Under the pieces are notes generated by a model. The model ran no database searches and was not told where the DNA came from. It worked only from the letters and a program-made list of their open reading frames with translations. A program made the position numbers and the translations under genes. Shown one piece after another: positions 50,952-58,329 of a stretch of DNA of 64,000 nt. The stretch spans positions 32,577-96,576 of the forward strand of contig JAUIGU010000013.1 of the NCBI GenBank assembly GCA_030432595.1, given 5' to 3'. The stretch's first letter is position 1. Every line of letters begins with the position of its first letter. The stretch is from Phycisphaerae bacterium (GTDB lineage Bacteria; Planctomycetota; Phycisphaerae; Phycisphaerales; Phycisphaeraceae).

Positions 50952-51449
50952 TCAACCCCTTTCCGTCGCGCCCAAGCGCAAGGCGTCTGCGCCGCCGGCC
51001 CCGAGCTTCGACACGGCGTCGGCGGTCATCAGCGCGTGAGCAACCTTGATCAGCGCGTCCGCGGCGTGCAGCCGCTGACGCACCTGGTGAAGGCTTAGCC
51101 CGGTGTCGCCGACGATCCGCTCCAGCGAATGGCCGCGCAGATAACGCCGTTCCGCGACCGGCCGGTAGTTCGGCGGGAACAGCTCCAGGCACTCGGCCAC
51201 CACGCGGAACTCGCGCCCCGCCATCCGCCGACGCAGCTTCGCCAGCCGGCGGTGCAGCCGCGTTGGCTTGACGCCCATCAGGCCCGCCACGCCCGAGACC
51301 GGCTGGCCCTGGCCGTACACCTGCTCGACCAGCCGGCGGTCCGCCGGGTCCAGGAACCCCGCCAGCCGGACCGCTTCCACCCCGTCCACCCGGGCCCGGC
51401 GGTGCCGACCCCGCGCCCGGATTGCGCCCTGTTCCTCGACCGCATTCAT
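50952..51449 (-). CDS. Double HTH protein resembling sigma-70 region 4
   Basis: This 165-residue basic protein has two helix-turn-helix-like units of about 45 residues. The first is DRRLVEQVYGQGQPVSGVAG, then LMGVKPTRLHRRLAKLR; the second is RPVAERRYLRGHSLERIVGD, then TGLSLHQVRQRLHAAD. Both follow the spacing of sigma-70 region 4. No region 2 is visible, so it is not a complete sigma factor; a phage-type activator or DNA-binding cofactor is more likely. GGAGGG lies eight bases before the ATG. It is the first gene of the operon that runs to the large terminase, and 88 bp separate it from the divergent repressor gene. Confidence 0.6.
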   Translation of the reverse strand: MNAVEEQGAIRARGRHRRARVDGVEAVRLAGFLDPADRRLVEQVYGQGQPVSGVAGLMGVKPTRLHRRLAKLRRRMAGREFRVVAECLELFPPNYRPVAERRYLRGHSLERIVGDTGLSLHQVRQRLHAADALIKVAHALMTADAVSKLGAGGADALRLGATERG

Positions 51450-51481
51450 TTCGCTTGCCCTCCGGGAAGAAGATGATATGT

Positions 51482-51510
51482 TAGGTACCTGATAGGTATT
51501 CTACGATACC
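51482..51510. promoter_or_regulatory. Operator region between repressor and terminase-cluster operon
   Basis: The AT-richer gap contains AGGTACCT (51483-51490, perfect palindrome) and GGTAT-N6-ATACC (51495-51510, inverted repeat). TAGGTA occurs twice, 12 bases apart and so about one helical turn. Such clustered half-sites between divergent genes are typical of phage cI-type control. Confidence 0.5.
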
Positions 51511-51537
51511 GCCTCACCCCCGTCAAGGCCGATTTCA

Positions 51538-52557
51538 ATGATCGCTGAACCCGCCCCCGAAGCCGACGACACGGCCCATCCCCGCCGGCCAACCCACCCC
51601 GCGGAGCCCGCTGTCCACGCCGAACCGGGCGACCCGCCGCACGTCGGCGCGCTGCTCCGGCGGCGCCGGCAACAGCTCGGGTTGACGCTCAGCCAGCTCG
51701 CCGCCGCCGTCGATGCCGCGCCCAGCTACCTCTCGATGATCGAGAACCGCCGCGTTGATAACCCGCCCTCGTCCGCGCTGCTCGACCGGCTCGAAGCGGC
51801 GCTGCACATCACCGACCGCGCGCTCCACCACGCCGCCGACTGGCAGTCCACCCCCGACCCCATCCGCGCGACGCTCACCCAACTCGCCGACGACGCGCAG
51901 CGCGGACGCCGCCTCGCCGCCTGGCTCAAACAACACACTCAGAAACGGACCAGAAAATCGAAACCCCACGAAAGCATCGGCCGCGACCTCGACCGGCTCT
52001 ACCGCAGCGGGCAGTTGTCCCGCCGTATCAACGCCGTGCTCCGAACCCCACCCGCCCCGGGCGAAACCCCCGAAAACGCTCGATACACCAACGGAAAAAA
52101 CAAACCGCCGCAAAGCAGTTCGTCGCGCCCCGCCGCGTCCGTGTTCCCGCTGCGGGACGCGCCGCGCATCCCGCTGATCAACCGCGTGGCGGCGGGGCTG
52201 CCCTCGACGTTCACCGACCTGGACTTCCCCGCCGGCGTCGCCGACGACTACCTCGCGGTGCCGGGCCTCGACGACCCCGACGCCTTCGCGACGCGCGTCA
52301 CCGGCGCGTCGATGGAGCCGGCCTACGCCGAGGGCGACTTGGTCGTGTTCTCCCCCGCCGCCGACGTGACCGACGGCTGCGACGCGTTCGTCCGCCTCGA
52401 GCCCGAGCACGAGGTGACGTTCAAGCGCGTCTTCTTCGACGAGGCCGCCGGCACCATCCGCCTCCAACCGCTCAACCCGCAGTTCGCCCCGCGCGTCTTC
52501 CCCCGGGAAGAGGTCGCCGGGCTGTTCCGCGCGGTGTGGCGGTTTGCGAAGTTGTGA
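51538..52557 (+). CDS. Self-cleaving repressor (XRE HTH plus S24/LexA-type peptidase)
   Basis: This 339-residue regulator has an N-terminal XRE helix-turn-helix (36-71: LLRRRRQQLGLTLSQLAAAV to PSYLSMIEN) and a C-terminal LexA-like domain. Catalytic S258 is in RVTGASMEPAY and K296 in VTFKRVF. The Ala-Gly bond A219-G220 in NRVAAGLP is at the expected cleavage site. A long polar linker (100-200) joins them. Proteins of this build repress prophage or integrative-element genes and are inactivated by RecA-stimulated self-cleavage after DNA damage. It is divergent from the six-gene terminase operon and should control it. The first 33 residues are proline-rich and a later start cannot be excluded. 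Confidence 0.88.
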   Translation: MIAEPAPEADDTAHPRRPTHPAEPAVHAEPGDPPHVGALLRRRRQQLGLTLSQLAAAVDAAPSYLSMIENRRVDNPPSSALLDRLEAALHITDRALHHAADWQSTPDPIRATLTQLADDAQRGRRLAAWLKQHTQKRTRKSKPHESIGRDLDRLYRSGQLSRRINAVLRTPPAPGETPENARYTNGKNKPPQSSSSRPAASVFPLRDAPRIPLINRVAAGLPSTFTDLDFPAGVADDYLAVPGLDDPDAFATRVTGASMEPAYAEGDLVVFSPAADVTDGCDAFVRLEPEHEVTFKRVFFDEAAGTIRLQPLNPQFAPRVFPREEVAGLFRAVWRFAKL

Positions 52558-52751
52558 CTTGGTGAGGGGGGGCTCGGCAAGCATCCGTGTCTGGACGGCT
52601 TTCCGCGACGCTGCGCAGCCGCGCGCTCAACCGCAACCGATAATGGCCGTAGACCCCGTGATTTCAATGGGTTTTGAACCGGGCACTACTGCGGCGACAT
52701 TGGGAATTCGATGCCGTGTGCTGCGCAGATAACGCAGCTAAGGCCGCCGCC

Positions 52752-54983
52752 TCACTCGTCCGTCAACTGACACCGCGTCAAATCCATCAAATGCTGGTGC
52801 GTGCCCAGCACGGCCGGGCCGGCGGTGTGGGGGTCGGCTTCGGTGGGCGGGGTGCGTAGCGCGTAATGCCCGTCGGCGTCCATGTCCCACGCGAGGCGTT
52901 GGTCGGCGAGCATCGTGTCCAGGATCGTCTGCAGCTTCTGCTGAAGCCCGCGGTCGTAGATCGGCGTGATGCACTCGACGCGGTTGTTGAGGTTGCGGTA
53001 CATCCAGTCGGCGCTGCCGATGAAATACTCCGGTTTGCCGGCGTTGTGGAACTTGAAGATGCGCGAGTGCTCGAGGAACCGGCCGATCACGCACATCACC
53101 GTGATGTTCTCGCTGAGCCCCGGCACACCCGGCCGGAGGCAGCAGAAGCCGCGCACGATCAGCGTGATCTTCACGCCCGCGTTGCTCGCCTCGTAGAGCT
53201 TGCGCACGAGGCGCTGGTCCTCGAGCTGGTTCATCTTCGCGGTAATGCTCGGGCGGTTTGGGTCGTCCGGGTCGGCACCGCGGTCGCGCCAGGCCTGGGT
53301 GTGTTCGATCTCGCGGTCGATCATCTCCACGAAGCGCCGGCGCATGTTGATCGGCGCGATCAGGAGGTGTTTGAAGTCCTGCTTGATGCTGCGCCCGGTA
53401 AGGAAGTGGAAGACCTCCGTGAGGTCGTGCGTGAGGCGCGGGTCGCAGGTGAACAGCCCGAGGTCGGTGTAGAGGTTCGCGGTCTTGGAGTGGTAGTTGC
53501 CCGTGCCGATGTGGGCGTAGACGCGCATGCCGTCGTCTTCCTGCCGGACGACCATGGCGGTCTTGGTGTGGGTCTTGAGCCCGACGAGGCCGTACACGAC
53601 GTGGATGCCGGCTTTCTCGAGCTTGCGCGCGAGCTGCACGTTGCGCTCCTCGTCGAAGCGGGCCTTGAGTTCGACCAGGCAGACGACCTGCTTGCCGGCC
53701 TCGGCGGCGCGGATGAGCGCGGGGATGAACGGCGAGTCCGTGCCGGTGCGGTACAGCGTGAGCTTGATCGCCACGACCTTCGGGTCGCGCGCCGCGTCGT
53801 TGATAAACCGCTCGACGCTGGTGGCGAAGCTCTCGTAGGGGTGGTGCACGAGCAGGTCGCCGTCGGCGATGACGTCGAACATGTTCGCCTCGTCGTCGAC
53901 GAGGCGCGGGTGCGTCACCGGTGCCCACGGCTCGTACTTCAGGTCCGGCCGGCTCACCGCGCCGTGGATGCCCCACAGGTCGGTGTAGTCCAGCTCGCCC
54001 GCCATCTCGTAGACGTCGTCTTCACGCAGCCCCAGCTCGTGGAGCAGGAACCGGTTCATCGGGTGGTGCGGCGAGTTGTCCACCTCCAGGCGCACCGCGT
54101 TGGCGAACCGCCGGTCGCGCAGCTCCTGGTTGATCAGCTCCAACAAGTCCTCGGCGTCTTCCTCGTCGCGCTCGATGTCGGCGTTGCGCGTGATGCGGAA
54201 CGGCTCGACGTGCTTGATCTTCATGCCCTCGAACAGGTCGTCGAGGTTGTGCGAGATCAGGTCCATCAGCCGAACAAAGCGGAACTGCCCGCCGCCTTCC
54301 TCGGCCTTGAGCGGCAGCCACTGCGGCAGCACGACCGGCACCTTGACCCGCGCGAACTGCAGCCGGGCGCTGCCCTCGTCGTCGTCCGCGATGTCGTAAC
54401 GCTTCACGCCGCGCGGCCCCTGCAGCATCACGCCCAGCGACGTGCTCAGGTTGGAAAGGAACGGGAACGGGTGCCCCGGGTCCACCGCCAGCGGCGTGAG
54501 CGCCTGGAACAGGTTCGTGCGGAAATACGTCTCGCAGAAGTCGCGGTCGGCGTCAGTGAGCTCGTCCCACTCCAGCAGTTGGATGCCCTGGGCCGTGAGC
54601 GCGGGGCAGATCTCATTCTTGAAACACTCGGCCTGCTGCGTGAGCATCGGCAGCACCAATTCGCGGATGACGTTCAGTTGCTCTTCCGCGGTCATGCCGT
54701 CGGGCGTGCGTGTGCGCAGGCCGGCCTTGACCTGGCGCTTCAGCCCGCCGACGCGCTTCTGGTAGTACTCATCGAGGTTGGAGTTGAAGATCGCCAGGAA
54801 CGCGAGGCGTTCGAGCAGGGGGGTGCGGTCGTCAAGCGCCATGTGCAGCACCCGCCGGTTGAACGCCAGCCACTGCACCTCGCGGTTGAGGAACTCATTG
54901 ACCGGCGCGGGCGCCTCCGCATCGACGGACGAACCGGACGTGGCAGCGGCGGGCGACGAGGACGGCGAGGCGGGCTGGTTCAT
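52752..54983 (-). CDS. ppk1: Polyphosphate kinase 1
   Basis: This 743-residue enzyme of the PPK1 family makes polyphosphate from ATP at the membrane. Domains run in order: N-terminal helical domain (FLNREVQWLAFNRRVL), head domain, and two phospholipase-D-like catalytic halves. The autophosphorylated histidine is H498 in GTGNYHSKTANLYTD. ARFDEERNVQLARKLEKAG and VRGFCCLRPGVPGLSENI are further signatures. The length is normal (690-740). The first 25 residues are low-complexity and specific to this organism. It is a single gene; the opposite strand is open over most of its length only because of the high GC content. Confidence 0.96.
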   Translation of the reverse strand: MNQPASPSSSPAAATSGSSVDAEAPAPVNEFLNREVQWLAFNRRVLHMALDDRTPLLERLAFLAIFNSNLDEYYQKRVGGLKRQVKAGLRTRTPDGMTAEEQLNVIRELVLPMLTQQAECFKNEICPALTAQGIQLLEWDELTDADRDFCETYFRTNLFQALTPLAVDPGHPFPFLSNLSTSLGVMLQGPRGVKRYDIADDDEGSARLQFARVKVPVVLPQWLPLKAEEGGGQFRFVRLMDLISHNLDDLFEGMKIKHVEPFRITRNADIERDEEDAEDLLELINQELRDRRFANAVRLEVDNSPHHPMNRFLLHELGLREDDVYEMAGELDYTDLWGIHGAVSRPDLKYEPWAPVTHPRLVDDEANMFDVIADGDLLVHHPYESFATSVERFINDAARDPKVVAIKLTLYRTGTDSPFIPALIRAAEAGKQVVCLVELKARFDEERNVQLARKLEKAGIHVVYGLVGLKTHTKTAMVVRQEDDGMRVYAHIGTGNYHSKTANLYTDLGLFTCDPRLTHDLTEVFHFLTGRSIKQDFKHLLIAPINMRRRFVEMIDREIEHTQAWRDRGADPDDPNRPSITAKMNQLEDQRLVRKLYEASNAGVKITLIVRGFCCLRPGVPGLSENITVMCVIGRFLEHSRIFKFHNAGKPEYFIGSADWMYRNLNNRVECITPIYDRGLQQKLQTILDTMLADQRLAWDMDADGHYALRTPPTEADPHTAGPAVLGTHQHLMDLTRCQLTDE

Positions 54984-55157
54984 GGCGGGTCGATCAACTC
55001 ACGGAAGAACAAGAGCAACCACCCAGCATACGGCACGCGCGGGGCCGACCCCACCCGCCCGAAACGCGAACAACCGTAGCCCCCGCGTGTGAAAAGCACG
55101 TTCAGGCGGCGGATCCACCCCGAACCGACACGCTCGATCCGAGCATCATCGTGCGCA

Positions 55158-56456
55158 TCAGGGCTCGAGCCGGACGTCGGCCGCGCTCGCGGGTTCGGCG
55201 GGGACCGAGAGCAGCACGGTCACACCCTCCAGCCGCACGCGGTCCAGCACCGGGCCGGCCTCGCCGGGGTCCAGCTCGAGCCGCAGCTCTTCCGCATCGT
55301 CGAGCCCGACGTTGAACGCCGTGCCCTCACCCGGTTCCAGCGGAAAGGCCTCGTCCGCGCCCGCCCCCACAAAACGCAGCGTCACGCCGACCAACCCCTG
55401 CCACGCCGGGTCCAGCCGGCCCGGCAGCACCAGCCGCGCCCGGCCGATCACCCGAAGACCCGGCGCCGGCAACGCGAACGCCACCTCCGCCGGCGCGTGC
55501 AGCAGCCAGCCTTGAGCGTCCAGCCGCGGCGGGTACGCCAGCCCGAACACGTCGCCCGTTTCCGACGAGGTCGCCGGCAATTCCGTCAGCGAGACCGCCC
55601 GCACCCCCGACGCCGCAAAGTCGATCGACACGACCCGGGCCAGCGGCACCAGCTTCGTGCCCGCTTCTTCCGCGGTCCAGCGCGGGACGAACCGCGCCGT
55701 GTCCTGATCGATGTCCACCCGCGACGCCTGGAACACGCTGCCGTCCGTCAGGCGCACCACGTCCGCGGAGACCACGCCCTCGGGCAGCGGGTTCGCCAGC
55801 GTCACCGCACGCAGCGCGTCCCACGCCAACTCCAGCGTCGCGCCGTCGGATGTTTCCAGTTCAAGCCCGTCGTCCGTCAACCCCGCGACAAACCCAGACA
55901 GCGTATCGCCGTTGCGCAGCACCACCGTGTCCGTGTCCGCGGGCTCGCCGCGCTGCCGCGCATCGACCACCGCGCTTTCACGCCAGGTCGAAACGCCGGC
56001 CACCGCCGTCAACGGCACCGCGATCACCTCCAACTCGTCGTGACGCCACAACAGCGTCTGCCCGTCGTCGGCCGAACCCGCGTACCGCCCGAAGAAGCGC
56101 TGGCCGTCCGTCAGGCGTAACACCCGGCCGGGCTCGCCCGCCGCCCGCGTCTCCTCCGACCGCCGCAAAACGTCCGGCGTGTCGCGCTCCGCGAAGCGGA
56201 CCCGCACCACCTCCCGCGTCGCACGCTCGCGCAGCACCCGGCCCCCGTCGTAATACCGCAGCACGCCGTCTTCCAGCGACACCAGCCGCACCGCCCGCGG
56301 CTCCCAGTCCGCGTCGCGCAGCACCGCCGGCGTCAACGCCGACGCCGACCCGGCCGGCCACACCACCACCATCAGCAGCATCAGCCCCGACGCCACCACC
56401 GCCGACGCAACGCCCCGGCGGGCCTTCTCAACCTGACGGAAACTCCAACGCATCAT
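55158..56456 (-). CDS. Envelope protein with SH3-like repeats, function unknown
   Basis: This 432-residue protein has one N-terminal membrane or signal segment (SAVVASGLMLLMVVVWPAGSASA, near 20-42). The rest is beta-rich with repeated units built as V-RLTDGxxFxGRY, VVLRNGDTLSGFVAGLTDDG and VVRLTDGSVFQASRV. Each is followed by a strand with LAWDALRAVTL or ELEVIAVPL, like small SH3/LSm-type barrels. I do not recognise a named family. The ATG at 56456 overlaps the stop of the cyclase-fold gene (ATGA). It is the last gene of the operon that starts beyond the right edge. Confidence 0.75.
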   Translation of the reverse strand: MMRWSFRQVEKARRGVASAVVASGLMLLMVVVWPAGSASALTPAVLRDADWEPRAVRLVSLEDGVLRYYDGGRVLRERATREVVRVRFAERDTPDVLRRSEETRAAGEPGRVLRLTDGQRFFGRYAGSADDGQTLLWRHDELEVIAVPLTAVAGVSTWRESAVVDARQRGEPADTDTVVLRNGDTLSGFVAGLTDDGLELETSDGATLELAWDALRAVTLANPLPEGVVSADVVRLTDGSVFQASRVDIDQDTARFVPRWTAEEAGTKLVPLARVVSIDFAASGVRAVSLTELPATSSETGDVFGLAYPPRLDAQGWLLHAPAEVAFALPAPGLRVIGRARLVLPGRLDPAWQGLVGVTLRFVGAGADEAFPLEPGEGTAFNVGLDDAEELRLELDPGEAGPVLDRVRLEGVTVLLSVPAEPASAADVRLEP

Positions 56457-57532
56457 CTCTGGAATATCGGCAATAACCGGTTGGGCATTTGCAGGATCAG
56501 CAGGGCCATCCCCGTCCCGTACGCGTCGCCGTGGCTCGAAGACCACGACCCCGACGCCTGCTGGGACTCGATCAGCTCGCGGCGGATCTCGGGGAACCAT
56601 GTAGACCAGTACGTGCCCCCTGCCAGAAAGGTTGCCTGCGCCGCGTAATAGTGCCCATAAAAATAGTGCCCGCCGCGACGGGCGCTCATGTTCTTCATCT
56701 CCCGCTGCAGGTACGACAGGCCCCGCTGCACCGCGTCGTCCTCATAAACCCCGGCGTACTGCAGCGAAGCCACCCCCGCCGCCGAACGCGGGTACTGCGA
56801 GCTGCCCGAGCTGAGCATGTAATGGAAACCGCCGTCGCCCGCGTCCTGGCACTGACGCACGTAGCTGATCGCCCGGTCGATCGTCTCCTTGGGCACCGAA
56901 AGCCCCGCGTTGCGCGCCGAACGCAGCGCCATGATCTGCGTGATCGTCACCGAGATGTCCGCGTCGTACGGCCGGGGGTGGTAACGCCAGCCGCCCTCGT
57001 GGTTCTGCGTGTCGACGATGAGCCGCACCGCCTTCTGCAACACGTCGCGCAGGCGCGGGTCGCCGGTCATGCCGTAGAGCTCGCCCAGGAACAGCGCCGC
57101 GTACCCGTGGCCGTACATCGGGCCGTGCGACGTGTCCGCCGCGATCAACCCCGACTCGCTCGCGTGGCTGAGGATGAAGTCGGCGCACCGCTGCACGTTG
57201 TCGCCGTAAGGCCCGCGCCCCGGCAGGTTTCCGTCGGCCAGGAACGCCAGCCCGCAGATGCCGGTGATCCCCACGTGCGCCCCGTACCGGTCCCCGCCGA
57301 AACTCCCCGACGCCTGCTGGTCCTCCGCGAGAAACGCCAGGCCCTTTTCGACCGCGTCCGTCAGCGCCGGTGTGATCTCGACAAAGTCTTGCGCGGACAC
57401 GGTCCGCGAAACGCAGGAAAAACAAGAAACGCAGAAAACGCAGGAAATAAAAAACCACCAACGCGAACGTTGTCGCGTGACTCGGTTTTCCTGGGTTTCG
57501 TGCGTTTCCTGATTTTCCTGCGTTTTGCTCAT
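56453..57532 (-). CDS. Secreted prenyltransferase/terpene-cyclase-fold repeat protein
   Basis: This 359-residue protein consists of (alpha/alpha)-barrel repeats of the prenyltransferase/squalene oxidase type: AVEKGLAFLAEDQQASGSFG, AAVRLIVDTQNHEGGWRY-like, AISYVRQCQDAGDGGFHYM and LIESQQASGSWSSSHGDAYG. QxxxGxW/F is the family hallmark. The DxDD motif of class II cyclases is missing, so a binding or scaffold function is more likely than catalysis. The N-terminus is remarkable: both KTQENQETHETQEN and the hydrophobic WWFFISCVFCVSCFSCVS are encoded by two inverted arms of a 9-nt-periodic repeat. The start overlaps the preceding stop (ATGA). Confidence 0.82.
   Translation of the reverse strand: MSKTQENQETHETQENRVTRQRSRWWFFISCVFCVSCFSCVSRTVSAQDFVEITPALTDAVEKGLAFLAEDQQASGSFGGDRYGAHVGITGICGLAFLADGNLPGRGPYGDNVQRCADFILSHASESGLIAADTSHGPMYGHGYAALFLGELYGMTGDPRLRDVLQKAVRLIVDTQNHEGGWRYHPRPYDADISVTITQIMALRSARNAGLSVPKETIDRAISYVRQCQDAGDGGFHYMLSSGSSQYPRSAAGVASLQYAGVYEDDAVQRGLSYLQREMKNMSARRGGHYFYGHYYAAQATFLAGGTYWSTWFPEIRRELIESQQASGSWSSSHGDAYGTGMALLILQMPNRLLPIFQR
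57407..57450. repeat. 9-nt-periodic repeat, arm A of an inverted pair
   Basis: ACGCAGGAA, AAACAAGAA, ACGCAGAAA and ACGCAGGAA follow one another. On the minus strand this arm encodes the hydrophobic core of the signal peptide of the cyclase-fold protein. Confidence 0.7.
57484..57527. repeat. 9-nt-periodic repeat, arm B of an inverted pair
   Basis: Inverted relative to arm A, with about 36 of 43 positions matching. On the minus strand it encodes the polar N-region (QENQETHETQEN) of the same protein. About 33 bp separate the arms. Confidence 0.7.
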
Positions 57533-58329
57533 CGTCCCGCTTCCTCCGCCAACCGGCGATAGTAGGCCTCGGTCACGTCCTGGTACACCGGGCTGTATGG
57601 CTCGTCGAGGCCGTCCGTCAGTTCGTCGCGCAGGCGCGGCGGCAGCGTGCCCCACTCTGTCCGCAGTTCGTCGAGCGCTTTGTCCTCCGGCGAAACCGGG
57701 CCCACCCCGCCGGGCGAGAAGTTGCCCTGGTTCGGGTCCGCGCCTTGCGGCTGGCCCTGCGCCTGGGCCTGCCCCGGGCTTTGCTGTTGGCCGGGTTGGC
57801 CCTGCTGACCAGGTTGGTTGGCCGTGTTGTCGCCGTCGCTGGGTTGGGGTTGACCGCTGCTGCTGCTGCTGGACGAAGATGAAGACGACGACGCGGCGCT
57901 GACAAGTTGTTCCAGCCGGTCGAGGATGCGCTGCTGCAGACGCTGCGTCGGCAGCCCCGCTTCGTACCCGTCGAGCCGGCGCGTCACCTGCCCCATCTCC
58001 GCCACCGCGAGCTCGAAGTTCTCCGTCAGCGACGGGCCGGTGAGCGCTTCCTGGAGGTCGGCGTGGTCGGTCGCGGCGGCGGTGTCGTCCGCGGCCGTGT
58101 CGTCAGTCGTTTCGGTCGGCCCGGGCGCCAGGTCGAGCAGCTCGTCGAGCGTGGGTTGGTCCTGCGCGGAAACCAACGGAACCCCGAGGAAGAAAAGAAG
58201 AAGCGGAATCACGACCCCCTTGCGGGGTGCCACGGACTTCAGTCCGTGCGAGTGCATCAAGGCGAGACCGAAGCCACGGACTGAAGTCCGTAGCAAACGG
58301 AAAAACGAAGCGGACGATTTCAGACACAT
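57529..58329 (-). CDS. Secreted low-complexity protein, function unknown
   Basis: This 266-residue protein has a hydrophobic export segment (VVIPLLLFFLGVPLVSAQ, about 38-56). It is preceded by an unusual 37-residue N-region that is encoded by two copies of a palindromic repeat. The middle holds a run of twelve serines and a Gln/Gly/Pro-rich stretch; the ends are more ordinary (LTENFELAVAEMGQVTRRLD; LDELRTEWGTLPPRLRDEL). The C-terminal motif with YSPVYQDVTEAYYRRLAEE recurs, as far as I remember, in planctomycete proteins next to DUF4175 genes. The ATG at 58329 shares one base with the preceding stop (TGATG), and the next gene overlaps by ATGA. Confidence 0.72.
   Translation of the reverse strand: MCLKSSASFFRLLRTSVRGFGLALMHSHGLKSVAPRKGVVIPLLLFFLGVPLVSAQDQPTLDELLDLAPGPTETTDDTAADDTAAATDHADLQEALTGPSLTENFELAVAEMGQVTRRLDGYEAGLPTQRLQQRILDRLEQLVSAASSSSSSSSSSSSGQPQPSDGDNTANQPGQQGQPGQQQSPGQAQAQGQPQGADPNQGNFSPGGVGPVSPEDKALDELRTEWGTLPPRLRDELTDGLDEPYSPVYQDVTEAYYRRLAEEAGR
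58231..58248. repeat. Dispersed palindrome CACGGACT...AGTCCGTG, copy 1
   Basis: CACGGACTTCAGTCCGTG is a perfect palindrome with 8-bp arms. It lies inside the coding region, 25-32 codons after the start of the Ser/Gln-rich gene. Confidence 0.6.
58275..58292. repeat. Dispersed palindrome, copy 2
   Basis: CACGGACTGAAGTCCGTA repeats copy 1 with the centre and last base changed. The two copies are 44 bp apart. The hairpin at 9224-9246 belongs to the same family. Confidence 0.6.

Noticed and set aside
46318..52557. A complete prophage
   Set aside because: Only packaging, regulatory and accessory genes are present; no integrase, portal, capsid, tail or lysis genes and no attachment repeats were found in the window.
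52558..52751. Possible attachment site or small gene between the repressor and ppk1
   Set aside because: I found no direct repeat with the other end of the terminase cluster, no tRNA-like end and no frame with coding character.
52866..55079. An open frame of more than 700 codons opposite ppk1
   Set aside because: ppk1 is certain from its active-site motifs; the opposite frame has no recognisable motif and arises from GC bias.
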